A stretch of DNA of 64,000 bases from UBA7703 sp963667195 (GCA_963667195.1 OY762962.1:2108001-2172000); one strand, 5' to 3'; counted from the stretch's first letter, positions 26,438 to 36,919 are shown. Notes: generated from the sequence alone by a model not told the origin. Made by a program: numbers and translations.

Positions 26438-28960
26438 ATGCAGTCCATGCAAGATCGAGCAAAAGCGCTTTTAAGCCAAATGACGCTCGAAGAGAAGATC
26501 AGCATATTATCTGAAACGGCGCCTGCCATACAGCGTCTTGGCGTTTCCGCGTATCATCACGGAAACGAGGCGCTGCACGGCGTTGTGCGCCCCGGTACCT
26601 TTACGGTGTTTCCGCAGGCGATCGGGATGGCGGCGAGCTGGAACCCCACGCTGATCGGCAAAATTGCGGAGGCGATTTCCGATGAAGCGCGTGCCAAGCA
26701 CAATCATTTTGGCGGCAGGATGGAAGGCGAGGAACTGGAGGGACGGTATAACGGGCTTCTTACCTTCTGGTCGCCCAACCTGAACGTTGCGCGAGATCCG
26801 CGCTGGGGGCGAACGGGTGAAACCTACGGGGAAGATCCGTTTCTTGCGGGTGTTTGCGGCACGGCGTTTGTTCGGGGCATGCAGGGTCAGGATGAAATGC
26901 TGCTCAAAACGATTTCGACGCCGAAACATTATGTTGCAAACAACGAAGAGCATAATCGCTTTTCCTGCAACGCCGTGATTCCGCGTGACGATTTATTTGA
27001 ATATTTCCTTTCTCCTTTCGAGGCTGTTGTTCGAGAGGGAAAGTGCGCGGCTGTAATGGCTGCCTATAACGCCGTTAACGGTGAACCGTGCCACGCGAGC
27101 CGCGAACTACTGCACGATATCCTCCGCGGCAGATGGGGCTTTGAAGGCTATGTGGTCAGCGACTGCGGTGCGGTCTCCAACCTTTGGGATCGGCATTTCA
27201 CGGCCCAGTTGCCCGTTGAGGCGGCGGCGCAGGCCCTCCGCGCGGGCGTGGATCTGGAATGCGGCTCGTGCGGAACCGTGCAACAGGTATATCAAACGCA
27301 TCTGGCTGAGGCGCTGGAACAAGGCCTGATCTCCGAACAAGAGATCGACCGCGCGGCGGAAAACGTGCTGATCGCACGCTTCCGCCTGGGTCTGTTTGAC
27401 CAAGAGACACCCTGGGACGGGCTTGACGTTTCGATCGTATCCAGCAAGACGCATCGGACAATTGCGCGCGAGATGGCGGAGGAGTCGATGGTGCTGCTGA
27501 AAAACGAAGCTGTCGGAAACGCGCCGCTGCTCCCACTAAACCCATCGGCACAAAAGAAAATTTGTGTGATAGGAAATAATGCGGACGTATGCCAGCTTGG
27601 CGACTATAGCGGAAAGCCGGCTGATCCTCCTATTACGCCGGTGCAAGCGATCCGGGTGATTTTCGGTAAAGATTTTGTGGAGCATGTTCCCTATCGGGAA
27701 GAAGCGGCGCAAGAGCTATGCGCGGTGCCGGAGGAAACGCTGTGGCACGAGTTGGGGGGGGGAAAACTGCGGGGGCTGCTTGCGCAATACCGCGTGCGGG
27801 ATGGCAGGGAGACGAACCGACGCATCGACACCAGACTCGATTTTGACTGGGAAAATATGGCGCCGGACCCCATGATCGGGCAAGGGTGTTTTTCGGTGAA
27901 GTGGAAGGGATTTCTGCTTCCACCATCGGAAGGGTTATATCAGCTGCATCTTGAATATCAGCGGGGCGACATGCAGGCTCCCGCGCAGGCGACGCTTTCA
28001 GTCAACGGGCAACCCTATGCAGGAGAGTGGCTCTCGCTCGATGCAACGGAAGGCTGTAAAATTGCGGTATCATACCATACTTGCGCCCGCAGGCCCCACA
28101 TTCGCCTGCTATGGCGCGCGCGAAAAACAGCCTCGCCATTATTTGACGCGGAGGTTGAAGCAGCAAAGCGGTCGGATGTCGTCATCGCGCTGCTTGGGCT
28201 TGGCACAACGGACGAGGCGGAGGGAAAAGACAGGCTGGATTTGCGGCTGCCCGCGCGGCAGCTGGATCTGCTGCGACAGGTGCGCGCGGTCAACGAAAAT
28301 ATCGTTGCGGTGTTATACAATGGTTCTTCGCTTGCAATTCCTTGGCTAAAGGCGCACATCCCCGCGATACTTGAGGCGTGGTATCCCGGTGAAGAAGGAG
28401 GAAGCGCGCTTGCAAATCTTCTTTCCGGTCGCGTTTCTCCAAGCGGGCGGCTGCCGTTGACCTTCTACAGCGGGACGGAAGACCTGCCACCATTTGATTG
28501 CTATGATTTACGGGCGGGCAAGGGATTTACGCATTGGTATCACTACGGACCCGTCGACTTTCCGTTTGGCGCGGGCATTGGATACAGCAGCTTTCAAAAA
28601 TCGATTCTGGATGTCCGCGTAAGCCACGGAACGATTACCGGGTGGGTAATCATTCGAAACACGGGCGCAGTCAACGCTGCGGATGTCATTCAAATTTACG
28701 CCCGTTTTGCGGGCAATACGCCGCGGGTCGCGCCGCAAAAACTTGTTTGGTTTATAAAAGTGTTTTTAACTGCTGGCGAGCAGAAGGAGATATTGTTCGA
28801 AATCCCACTTTCGAAACTGGCCAGCTATGATGCGCTGGCGGATGATATGCGCGTGAAAACCGGACAATACCGCCTGCAATTGAGTGAAGACGCACGAACG
28901 TGTATTTCCGAGACGATTGTTTCGATCGAACGAAAAGATTTGATGACAGAAAAGCAGTAA
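26438..28960 (+). CDS. GH3-family beta-glucosidase/beta-xylosidase with PA14 insert
   Basis: 840 residues. N-terminal barrel with LTFWSPNLNVARDPRWGR, the KHYVANNEE loop and VVSDCGAV, whose Asp242 is the nucleophile. The C-terminal alpha/beta sandwich is interrupted at about 430-560 by a PA14 domain (WKGFLLPPSEGLYQLHLEY), which in GH3 enzymes shapes the active-site rim. A terminal fibronectin-like domain closes the protein. Cytoplasmic. Starts 12 bp after the mannosidase stop. Confidence 0.95.
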   Translation: MQSMQDRAKALLSQMTLEEKISILSETAPAIQRLGVSAYHHGNEALHGVVRPGTFTVFPQAIGMAASWNPTLIGKIAEAISDEARAKHNHFGGRMEGEELEGRYNGLLTFWSPNLNVARDPRWGRTGETYGEDPFLAGVCGTAFVRGMQGQDEMLLKTISTPKHYVANNEEHNRFSCNAVIPRDDLFEYFLSPFEAVVREGKCAAVMAAYNAVNGEPCHASRELLHDILRGRWGFEGYVVSDCGAVSNLWDRHFTAQLPVEAAAQALRAGVDLECGSCGTVQQVYQTHLAEALEQGLISEQEIDRAAENVLIARFRLGLFDQETPWDGLDVSIVSSKTHRTIAREMAEESMVLLKNEAVGNAPLLPLNPSAQKKICVIGNNADVCQLGDYSGKPADPPITPVQAIRVIFGKDFVEHVPYREEAAQELCAVPEETLWHELGGGKLRGLLAQYRVRDGRETNRRIDTRLDFDWENMAPDPMIGQGCFSVKWKGFLLPPSEGLYQLHLEYQRGDMQAPAQATLSVNGQPYAGEWLSLDATEGCKIAVSYHTCARRPHIRLLWRARKTASPLFDAEVEAAKRSDVVIALLGLGTTDEAEGKDRLDLRLPARQLDLLRQVRAVNENIVAVLYNGSSLAIPWLKAHIPAILEAWYPGEEGGSALANLLSGRVSPSGRLPLTFYSGTEDLPPFDCYDLRAGKGFTHWYHYGPVDFPFGAGIGYSSFQKSILDVRVSHGTITGWVIIRNTGAVNAADVIQIYARFAGNTPRVAPQKLVWFIKVFLTAGEQKEILFEIPLSKLASYDALADDMRVKTGQYRLQLSEDARTCISETIVSIERKDLMTEKQ

Positions 28961-28973
28961 CGCAGGAGGGCAA

Positions 28974-31028
28974 ATGGAGCAGTACCGGTTGATCAGCGAA
29001 GCGTTCGGCATGACCGAATGGGTACAGTTGCGGGAGCAGTGTTCCCCCGGCTGTCTGTTCGGCATGCAGATGCACATTCCGCAGGAGGGCGCTCCCGCAA
29101 GGCAGATTGGTCAGCTGGAGAGCGACATACTGCACAACGGGAAACCGATCGATCTGCTGCAGTCATCTATTTCGCAAACCGACGAGACGGTGAAAGTTTT
29201 TTATCGCTCCGACTGCGGCGTCAGCTGCGAGTTGAACTTTTCACTGGACGGGAAAGCTGGCATCATCAGCCAAACTTTGTCGTTGGAAAACAATAGCACA
29301 CATGTGCTCGAAGTTCGCCGCCTGCAAACGCGGTTTAGGTTCGCTCCCGGCGAATATGAGCGATATTTGCAGACCAGCAACTGGTGTTATGAAGGCGACG
29401 GCGGTTGGGAACGTCTATATCCCGGTGGACTGCACCTATGCAACGAAGGCGGAAGGACGACACAGGGGAACACGCCTTTTCTCGCGTTGAGGCAGATTGG
29501 AGCGGGGAGAGGGATCGCGTTTCATATTCTTCCGGTGGGAGATTGGGAGATATGCGTTCGTTCGTCCAGCGGAGGAGTCGGTCCGCAAGGGGACGGCACA
29601 TTTTCTCTCTCTCTGGGACACGCGACCGAGCGGGTCTCGATCAAGGTTGAAGCGGGCGAGCGACTTGAGATGCCGCAGGTTTTGATTCAAAGCTTGCCGG
29701 ATGGCATGCTGCATTATGCCGCGCCGAGGCTGCATTACTTTTTGAATACACATATGCTGAAGCAAGAAAAGAGAGAATTTCCTGTTGTCTACAATACATG
29801 GATGGATTGCTTTGACGATCTAAACCAAGAGCGGCTGTTCGAGCGGTTAAAAATTGCGAAGGAGCTTGGCTGCGAGGTGTTTTGTGTGGACGCGGGCTGG
29901 TTCGGGCAGGAAGGCAACTGGAGCGAATGCGTCGGGGATTGGCGCGAAAGGGATACAATCGCTCTGGAGGGCGGACTTTCGGGCTTTGCAGATGCGGTTC
30001 GCCAGAGCGGGCTGCGCTTTGGACTCTGGATGGAGCCAGAGCGTGTTACAACCTGCACACCGATCTATCAGGCGCATCCGGAGTGGTTTGCATTAGGAAG
30101 TAGTGGATTTTATCCGATGCTCTGGATGCAAGAGGTATACGTCTACCTAAAAAATGAGATACTCCGCGTGATCGATCGCTACGGCGTTGGCTGGCTCAAG
30201 CTGGACTTTAATCAGGAGCTGGAAGTGGATCGGAGCGGAACTGGGCACATGCGTTATTATCAAAACCTTTACCGATTGATAGACGAACTACGGCAGAGCC
30301 GAGCGGACGTGATCTTCGAAAACTGCGCTTCGGGCGGGCTTCGGAGCGATATCAATACCATGTCGCACTTTGACGTTTCATTTTCTAGCGACAACGCGAA
30401 CCCTTGGGACGGACTTTCCACCTTCCAGCAGATGTCCATGCGAACCAGTCCGAATCGGATCTATCGCTGGCTTGCGCTTCAAAAAGGGCCGGATATTCCG
30501 GCGTATGACAGAAGCAAAGGCACGGTGGAGCACACCGTCGTCACGCCATCCTCCCCGGGACCGGGATTTGCGGAATGCGAAACGATAGACACAGAGTTTG
30601 CCTGCCGGTTGCTCTTCCAGTCTCCTATGGGGATAACGGGTGATATCGCAACGCTGGATTTGCCAACGCGCGACTGCATCCGAACACATACTACATTTTA
30701 TAAGCAGTGGCGCGGCTTTCTTGCAAACGCATCTCTTTTGACGGACGCGGAGCCCGCCCGGTTGGGAAACAGAAAGAGCTGGCACGTACATCAATTTGTC
30801 GAGGAAGCATGCGAAAGAAGCTTGATTTTCGTCTACCGGATGAACCATATCTGCGAAACGAAGTGGGTCAAGGTATCCGGCCTTGAACCTTTGAATCGTT
30901 ATCGTGTTTCGCTCTTTGGCGAAGAGAACGCGGAGGTTCGTACGGGGGCAAGCCTATTGGAAAGCGGAGTTGCGATACGCCTTGCACGGCGCAACAGCAG
31001 CGCGATTGTGATCGTAGAACAAGTTTGA
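28974..31028 (+). CDS. GH36-family alpha-galactosidase
   Basis: 684 residues with the three GH36 domains: N-terminal beta-supersandwich, central barrel and C-terminal beta-sheet. Motifs: VDAGWFG, WMEPERV, WLKLDFNQE (nucleophile Asp411), ENCASGGLRSD and FSSDNANPWD (acid/base Asp473). Removes terminal alpha-galactosyl residues as in raffinose-family sugars or galactomannan. Strong ribosome site CAGGAGGG, 13 bp from the GH3 stop. No signal peptide. Confidence 0.95.
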   Translation: MEQYRLISEAFGMTEWVQLREQCSPGCLFGMQMHIPQEGAPARQIGQLESDILHNGKPIDLLQSSISQTDETVKVFYRSDCGVSCELNFSLDGKAGIISQTLSLENNSTHVLEVRRLQTRFRFAPGEYERYLQTSNWCYEGDGGWERLYPGGLHLCNEGGRTTQGNTPFLALRQIGAGRGIAFHILPVGDWEICVRSSSGGVGPQGDGTFSLSLGHATERVSIKVEAGERLEMPQVLIQSLPDGMLHYAAPRLHYFLNTHMLKQEKREFPVVYNTWMDCFDDLNQERLFERLKIAKELGCEVFCVDAGWFGQEGNWSECVGDWRERDTIALEGGLSGFADAVRQSGLRFGLWMEPERVTTCTPIYQAHPEWFALGSSGFYPMLWMQEVYVYLKNEILRVIDRYGVGWLKLDFNQELEVDRSGTGHMRYYQNLYRLIDELRQSRADVIFENCASGGLRSDINTMSHFDVSFSSDNANPWDGLSTFQQMSMRTSPNRIYRWLALQKGPDIPAYDRSKGTVEHTVVTPSSPGPGFAECETIDTEFACRLLFQSPMGITGDIATLDLPTRDCIRTHTTFYKQWRGFLANASLLTDAEPARLGNRKSWHVHQFVEEACERSLIFVYRMNHICETKWVKVSGLEPLNRYRVSLFGEENAEVRTGASLLESGVAIRLARRNSSAIVIVEQV

Positions 31029-31069
31029 AATTCTGTGCGTCAGCACATGATACGATATGTGGAGGTAAC

Positions 31070-33112
31070 ATGCGATATCGGCAGGTTCATTTGGATTTTC
31101 ATACTGCGGGTTCCATCGAAGGAATCGGTCTAGACTTTGACCCAAATGCGTTTCAACAGACGCTACTTCAGGCGCATGTCAATTCCGTCACACTCACGGC
31201 AAAGTGCGCGCATGGCTGGATGTACTATGACAGCAAGCTCTCCCCGCGGCATCCAAATCTCTCGTTCGATTTGCTTCGTCGGCAGATCGAGGCTGCGCAT
31301 GCGGTGGGAATTAAGACCCCGGTTCATCTTTCCATCGGGCTGGACGAACGCGAGGTACGCAACCACCCGGAGTGGTTGATACGCCGGAGCGACGAAAAAA
31401 CCACATGGGTGCCAACGCTGATGGAGCCGGGATGGCATCGGTTTTGCCTCAATAACGCGCATACGCAAGCCGTAATCGAACAAGTGCTTGAGGTTGCCGA
31501 ACACTACGATGCGGACGGTTTGTTTCTGGACGTTTCCAGCCCGATTCCATGTTGCTGCCAGAATTGCGTCAAAACACTGCTTGCGCGCGGCAAAGACCCG
31601 ATGAATCACACCCACATCTGGGAGCTGGCGGAGGAGTTGTATGTTGGCTTTATCACGCAGGTGGAAGCGCGCGTACACGCGATCCGTCCGGGACTGCCGA
31701 TCTTTCATAATGGGGGACATGTGCAGCGGGGACGGCTGGATTTTATCGCGGGCGATACCCATCTGGAGCTGGAGAGCCTGCCCACCGGCGGCTGGGGATA
31801 CGACCATTTTCCGCTTTCCGCGCTATATGCTGCGGGGCTTGGGCTGAATTATCTGGGCATGACCGGCAGGTTTCATAAGGCATGGGGGGAGTTTGGAGGA
31901 TACAAACACCCGAACGCACTCATCTATGAAACGAGTCTCAACCTTGTTTATGGCGCGCGGTGCTCGGTCGGAGATCAACTCCACCCGAGTGGAGCGCTGG
32001 ATTCCGCGACCTACCATATGATTGGCAGCGCATATGAGCGCGTAGAACAAAAAGAGCGATATCTTGAGGGCGCATCGCTTGCAGCGGATATCGGACTTCT
32101 CTCGCTGGAAGCGCTTGGCGCAAGATATGGAGAACACAATCTGCTTGCAATCGCAGAAGCGGATACGCTGGGCGAAGAATATGATGTGGAAAACCACGTT
32201 TCTCAGGCAAAACGTAGCGATGAGGGCGCGCTTCGCCTGCTCAGCGAGGGCGGCTACCTATTCCGCGTCATCGATGCCGAGATGGATTTTTCTCCCTTTG
32301 CCGTGCTGGTGCTGCCGGATGAAGCGGATCTCGACGAGCAACTCGCAGAGAAGCTTGCATTCTATCGCAAAAACGGCGGCAAGGTTTTCCTAACCGGAAG
32401 ATCCGGCGTCGTGCAGGGAAAGCAACGGTTATTTGATGAGCTGGGCTACAGCTACCCAGAACCAGAGACAAACAATCCAGTCTATCTACGTACACGCGAG
32501 CCGCTGGATACCCTTGGCGACAACGCGTTTGTGGTCTACGAAAAGGCTTATTGTGTGCAGGCTGACGAAACACGCACAGAGATTCTCGCGGATTTTGAAT
32601 ATCCGTATTTCAACCGTTCAACGTTTGAGTTCTGCTCGCATGCGCACGCCCCGTCGCAAAATCGCAGCGAGGCACCCGCGATCATCGCGGGGGAAGGATT
32701 TGTGTTCGCGGCGTTTCATCTGTTTGAGGAATACCGGGTTCACGGCGCGTTTCTCACAAGAGAACTTTTCTGCGCATGCATGAATCGATTGCTGGGGGAA
32801 CAGAAAACGCTTGTGACGTCTATGCCCCCATCTGCCGCCGTAACGCTGTTGCGCAACGAAGAAAAAGGGTATGATTTGGTGCAGCTGTTGTATGCGCCCA
32901 TGATGCGAAAAGGGGAAGACTCCATTGTCGTTGAAGAGCTTTTGCCCGTCTATAATATTACGGTTCGCATCAAAGCACGTGGGAAGGTTAAGAGCGTACG
33001 GCTCGTGCCGCAGGAAAAAGAGATTTCGTTTGCCGTTGAGCAAGGACTGGTTTCGTTTTGTGTAGACAAAGTAGAGTGTCATGCGATGGTGCAGGTATTG
33101 TATGAAAGATAG
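31070..33112 (+). CDS. hypothetical glycosyl hydrolase, GHL6-like
   Basis: 680 residues. N-terminal barrel with VHLDFHTAGSIEGIG, SVTLTAKCAHGWMYY, HLSIGLDEREVRNHPEW and DGLFLDVSSPIPCCCQNC, typical of the GHL6 putative glycosyl hydrolase family, followed by a trimerisation-like alpha/beta domain (about 395-480) as in some beta-galactosidases. FLDV Asp and the THLELES Glu are candidate catalytic acids. The reaction is not established. ATG 31070 has GGAGG 5 bp upstream; an in-frame ATG at 31025 overlaps the previous stop without a ribosome site. Confidence 0.7.
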   Translation: MRYRQVHLDFHTAGSIEGIGLDFDPNAFQQTLLQAHVNSVTLTAKCAHGWMYYDSKLSPRHPNLSFDLLRRQIEAAHAVGIKTPVHLSIGLDEREVRNHPEWLIRRSDEKTTWVPTLMEPGWHRFCLNNAHTQAVIEQVLEVAEHYDADGLFLDVSSPIPCCCQNCVKTLLARGKDPMNHTHIWELAEELYVGFITQVEARVHAIRPGLPIFHNGGHVQRGRLDFIAGDTHLELESLPTGGWGYDHFPLSALYAAGLGLNYLGMTGRFHKAWGEFGGYKHPNALIYETSLNLVYGARCSVGDQLHPSGALDSATYHMIGSAYERVEQKERYLEGASLAADIGLLSLEALGARYGEHNLLAIAEADTLGEEYDVENHVSQAKRSDEGALRLLSEGGYLFRVIDAEMDFSPFAVLVLPDEADLDEQLAEKLAFYRKNGGKVFLTGRSGVVQGKQRLFDELGYSYPEPETNNPVYLRTREPLDTLGDNAFVVYEKAYCVQADETRTEILADFEYPYFNRSTFEFCSHAHAPSQNRSEAPAIIAGEGFVFAAFHLFEEYRVHGAFLTRELFCACMNRLLGEQKTLVTSMPPSAAVTLLRNEEKGYDLVQLLYAPMMRKGEDSIVVEELLPVYNITVRIKARGKVKSVRLVPQEKEISFAVEQGLVSFCVDKVECHAMVQVLYER

Positions 33113-34802
33113 CGAAACAAAAGAACACGGGATACAGCAAAAGGCGAAAGATTCCGCCGCGTGGTGGAAAGAATGCGCCGTCTACCAGATCTATCCGCGC
33201 AGTTTTTACGACAGCGACGGGGACGGAATCGGCGATCTCAACGGAATTACGGAAAAACTCGACTATCTTCGCTTACTCGGCGTAGATGTGCTCTGGATTT
33301 GCCCCGTCTACCGCTCGCCTAACTTTGATAACGGCTATGATATATCGGACTACCGTGCCATCCACGAAGACTTCGGCACGGTGGAGGACTTCGACCGTCT
33401 GCTTGCGCAGGCGCATGCGCGCGGGCTGAGAATCGTGATGGATCTCGTCGCGAACCATACCTCATCGGAGCACCCATGGTTTATCGAGAGCAGGAGCGGT
33501 CGAAACGCAGAAAGGCGCGATTACTATGTCTGGCGGGACGGAAAAAACGGAGGCCCGCCGAACAACTGGAGCGGGAGTTTTGGTGGCTCTGCATGGACTC
33601 TTGACCCTGCAAGCGGACAGTATTATCTGCATATCTTTGCTGCGGAGCAGCCGGACTTGAATTGGGAAAACCCCGCTGTACGGCAAGAAGTATATGATTT
33701 GATGCGCTTTTGGTGTGACAAGGGTATCGACGGGTTTCGGATGGACGTCATCAATCTGATCTCAAAGGACCAACGATTTCCGGATGACTCAAGCGGCACA
33801 AGCCCATGCGCGTTTATCGAAAACGGACCTCGCGCGCACGAATTTCTGCGTGAAATGCGAAAGGCAGTGCTGGACGATTATGACATCATGACCGTTGGCG
33901 AGACGGGCGGCGTCACGATTGAAGAAGCAAAGCGATATGCGGGATTTGATATGGGCGAACTCAATATGGTGTTCCAGTTTGAGCATGTCGGACTTGGACA
34001 GAGTGAGCTGGGGAAATGGAATGAAGAGAAGGTACCCATGCCTCTTCTGCGGGAGAATATGAGTAAATGGCAGACGGAGCTATCGGGGAAAGCCTGGAAC
34101 TCGCTCTACTGGAGCAATCACGACCAACCGCGTGCCGTCTCTAGGTTCGGGGACGACCGAATCGAGTATCGCGTAATCAGTGCAAAAATGCTCGCCACTT
34201 GCCTGCATTTTCAACAGGGCACGCCGTACATCTATCAGGGTGAGGAGCTTGGAATGACCAACGCGGGCTTTGAGCGGCTAGATGATTACCGCGATATCGA
34301 GAGCCTCGGCATCTATCGCGAGCTGACACAGAGCGGCAAGGCAACGCATGCGCAAATGATGCGGTTTCTCGCGGCAAAGAGTCGGGACAACGCGCGCACG
34401 CCAATGCAATGGAGCAGGGAAAAAAATGGCGGGTTTTCTAGATCAGCGCCGTGGATTGCGGTAAATCCAAACCATCGTTTTATCAATGCGGAGCAGCAGA
34501 TAAATGATCCCGATTCGGTCTTTTGCTACTATCAAGCGCTACTGCGGTTACGAAAGACATATCCCGTGATAGTTTACGGTGCGTATTCTCTGCTCCACGA
34601 GAATTCGGAATTGGTATGGGCGTTCCGGCGTGAGGATGAGACACACGAACTGCGCATATTGCTGAACTTTGCGGATCAAGAGATACCGTATACGCCTGCG
34701 GAATTGCAGGCGGGGGAGAAAAGATTGATCGGCAACTATAAAGCGCATCGCGCCGGGTGGTTGCAGCCATATGAAGCGATCGTATACAGTCGCACAAAAT
34801 AG
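33102..34802 (+). CDS. GH13 alpha-glucosidase / oligo-1,6-glucosidase
   Basis: 566 residues. All GH13 conserved regions are present: DLVANHTSSEHPWF, GFRMDVINLIS (nucleophile Asp215), TVGETGG (acid/base Glu267) and SNHDQPRAVSRFGDD (Asp341). The QPDLNWENPAV motif marks the GH13_31 oligo-1,6-glucosidase group. Cytoplasmic. ATG 33102 overlaps the end of the previous gene by 11 bp, indicating coupling. Acts on short alpha-glucosides. Confidence 0.95.
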   Translation: MKDSETKEHGIQQKAKDSAAWWKECAVYQIYPRSFYDSDGDGIGDLNGITEKLDYLRLLGVDVLWICPVYRSPNFDNGYDISDYRAIHEDFGTVEDFDRLLAQAHARGLRIVMDLVANHTSSEHPWFIESRSGRNAERRDYYVWRDGKNGGPPNNWSGSFGGSAWTLDPASGQYYLHIFAAEQPDLNWENPAVRQEVYDLMRFWCDKGIDGFRMDVINLISKDQRFPDDSSGTSPCAFIENGPRAHEFLREMRKAVLDDYDIMTVGETGGVTIEEAKRYAGFDMGELNMVFQFEHVGLGQSELGKWNEEKVPMPLLRENMSKWQTELSGKAWNSLYWSNHDQPRAVSRFGDDRIEYRVISAKMLATCLHFQQGTPYIYQGEELGMTNAGFERLDDYRDIESLGIYRELTQSGKATHAQMMRFLAAKSRDNARTPMQWSREKNGGFSRSAPWIAVNPNHRFINAEQQINDPDSVFCYYQALLRLRKTYPVIVYGAYSLLHENSELVWAFRREDETHELRILLNFADQEIPYTPAELQAGEKRLIGNYKAHRAGWLQPYEAIVYSRTK

Positions 34803-34836
34803 TGGCACACATTTATTGCATAGAGAGGGAAAAGAT

Positions 34837-35928
34837 ATGTTTCACGGAATCATCAACGGCATGAGCGATTTGATGCTGCTTTCCAACGCGCAGTCGCGCT
34901 CCATCAGCGCGGAAAACCCAACGGGAGAAGTCAGCGGCGGTGCGCGCTGTCCGTTGGAGAAGGGCATTTCGGGGAACGCCGCGCGCGAACTCGGCGTTGG
35001 TTGGAAGGTGAACCCGAACATCGTGATTCCGACGCAGACGACGGCGGATTTGGCCGTCATTGAAGGACCGGGTGTGATTCAGCACATTTGGATGACTGTT
35101 TCCAAACCCTGGCGCAATTTGATCCTGCGCTTTTACTGGGATCATCAGGAACAACCTTCGGTCGAGGTTCCAATCGGGGATTTCTTTGCGAGTGGTTGGA
35201 ACGAATATAGCCAGCTTTCCTCGCTTGCGGTATGCGTCAATCCAGGCAGCGCGTTTAACTGCTACTGGCAGATGCCGTTTCAAAAACACTGCCGCATCAC
35301 GCTTGAAAACCGCTCGAAGGAATTTGAGGCGACTTGCTTTTACCAGATCGATTATTGCCTCACTGAGGTGCCGGAGCACAGCGCGTATTTTCATGCTCAG
35401 TTTCGCAGGGCAAACCCGCTTCCGTATAAAGAGGTGTTTACCATTGTGGACGGCATTCAGGGCAGAGGGCACTATGTTGGCACCTATATGGCTTGGGGTG
35501 TCAATAATCGCGGCTGGTGGGGCGAAGGAGAGATCAAATTTTATCTGGATGGGGAAGCCGAGCATCCAACGATATGTGGAACCGGAACCGAGGATTATTT
35601 CTGCGGCTCTTATGATTTCGAGGATCCGCGGCAAAAGCCCGGCCAGTACAGCGAGTTCACGACGCCATACGCCGGCCTGCATCAGGTGCTTACGCCGGAC
35701 AAGCTTTATAACAGCCAGTTCCGCTTTGGCATGTACCGTTGGCACATCACAGACCCAATCCGTTTCCAGAGCGGGCTTCGAGTGACCATGCAAGCGCTGG
35801 GTTGGCGCGAGCATGGCAGGTACCTTCCGCTTCAGGATGATATTGCATCGGTGGCTTACTGGTACCAGGAGCTGCCACACGCAAGTTTTCCAAAGCTGCA
35901 AGATAAAGATAGTCTCGAAGTGATTTGA
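34837..35928 (+). CDS. GH172 (DUF2961) family glycoside hydrolase
   Basis: 363 residues of the DUF2961 family, founded by difructose-dianhydride and alpha-arabino/fructofuranosidase enzymes. The paired catalytic Glu positions fall in GEGEIKFYLDGE (Glu232) and GTGTEDYFCGSYDF (Glu252). The conserved VIQHIWMTV strand is also seen. Works as homo-oligomers in known members. No signal peptide. AGAGAGGGAAAAG precedes ATG 34837. Likely an exo-acting furanosidase on arabinosides or fructosides (inference from the family). Confidence 0.85.
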   Translation: MFHGIINGMSDLMLLSNAQSRSISAENPTGEVSGGARCPLEKGISGNAARELGVGWKVNPNIVIPTQTTADLAVIEGPGVIQHIWMTVSKPWRNLILRFYWDHQEQPSVEVPIGDFFASGWNEYSQLSSLAVCVNPGSAFNCYWQMPFQKHCRITLENRSKEFEATCFYQIDYCLTEVPEHSAYFHAQFRRANPLPYKEVFTIVDGIQGRGHYVGTYMAWGVNNRGWWGEGEIKFYLDGEAEHPTICGTGTEDYFCGSYDFEDPRQKPGQYSEFTTPYAGLHQVLTPDKLYNSQFRFGMYRWHITDPIRFQSGLRVTMQALGWREHGRYLPLQDDIASVAYWYQELPHASFPKLQDKDSLEVI

Positions 35929-36042
35929 TCGTTGTACGTTGCCTTTGACACAGTACTTAAGAGAAACGCAGTTTGGCAGCGTCAACTCGGGCAACTCTGA
36001 ATCACATTAAACGAACTTAATTTCGACAATGAAGGTGACTAA

Positions 36043-36705
36043 GTGAAACAGATTCTTTGCTACGGTGACTCAAATACGTATGGTTACAATATAAATGCAA
36101 ACGCAGGTCAGCCAATCCGATTACAAAGTGATTTGCGTTGGACGGGACTTCTACGGCTATTGTTGGGGGACTCGTATAATATTGTGGTAGAAGGCTTGAG
36201 TGGAAGAACAATAGGTTTTCAAGATCCATTCGCATCGGGAAGACGCGCGCTGGATTGGTGGATCCCTTGCATCGAAAGCCATTTCCCGGTCGATGCCATT
36301 GTACTAATGCTTGGCACGAATGACGTGAAAGTGGAATATCATGCAACGCCATCCCAAATAGCGTCAGGACTGGGTCAAATGATTCGCGAGCTTTATCAAC
36401 ATTACAAGCTATTGCAACTCGACCCGCCGAAGTTGATTGTGGTTTGTCCTCCACCGCTCGAAGAAACTGCCGGTATCAACAGCGAAGGGATGTTTGATTT
36501 ACAGTCTGTTGCAGCATCACACGAGCTTGCGGAACTATATCGACAGACTGCTCAGACATATTCCTGCTGCTTTCTGGACGCAGGCAAGGTAACTAGATTT
36601 GATATGCAAGAGGGGATTCATCTGAATATCATTGGTCATTTATTGCTAGCAAAAGCTATCGCAGGAATCATCAGTGGAATGAATTGGTTGGAGAGGTTGG
36701 AGTGA
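36043..36705 (+). CDS. SGNH/GDSL hydrolase (carbohydrate esterase-like)
   Basis: 220 residues with the four SGNH blocks: ILCYGDSNTYGY (nucleophile Ser10), the Gly of VEGLSGRTI, LMLGTNDVK and GIHLNIIGH (catalytic Asp/His region). GTG start with GAAGGTGA upstream. No signal peptide, so it probably deacylates imported, acetylated sugars or aglycones. It lies 114 bp after the GH172 gene and is followed by a terminator-like hairpin. Confidence 0.85.
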   Translation: MKQILCYGDSNTYGYNINANAGQPIRLQSDLRWTGLLRLLLGDSYNIVVEGLSGRTIGFQDPFASGRRALDWWIPCIESHFPVDAIVLMLGTNDVKVEYHATPSQIASGLGQMIRELYQHYKLLQLDPPKLIVVCPPPLEETAGINSEGMFDLQSVAASHELAELYRQTAQTYSCCFLDAGKVTRFDMQEGIHLNIIGHLLLAKAIAGIISGMNWLERLE

Positions 36706-36748
36706 CGGACGGATTAATCCTAGAAGTTGCGCATGGGTACCACTTGTT

Positions 36749-36792
36749 CAAATGCTAGGTGGTTTTAGATCTAAAAGTTTTAGCATTTTTCT
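36749..36792 (+). terminator. terminator-like nested hairpin
   Basis: Outer stem AAATGCTA/TAGCATTT (36749-36756, 36780-36787), inner palindrome TTTTAGATCTAAAA, then TTCTT. It probably ends the long glycosidase transcript. The region 36793-36919 is AT-rich and should hold the next promoter, but no clear -35/-10 pair is seen. Confidence 0.55.
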
Positions 36793-36919
36793 TAATAGGG
36801 TATCCACGACCAGATCGCAACATAATTTCTGCAAATACCATATTGTTTATAGGTTGCTTTTTTCACAACAAAGGAAACTGTTTTTATAGAGAAACGAAGA
36901 ATCCACTTGGAGGTAATCA

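Noticed and set aside
34813..35994. 393-codon minus-strand ORF antisense to the GH172 gene
   Set aside because: No ribosome site, no family resemblance, and the plus strand encodes a clear GH172 protein with catalytic Glu pair; it is a shadow of biased codon use.
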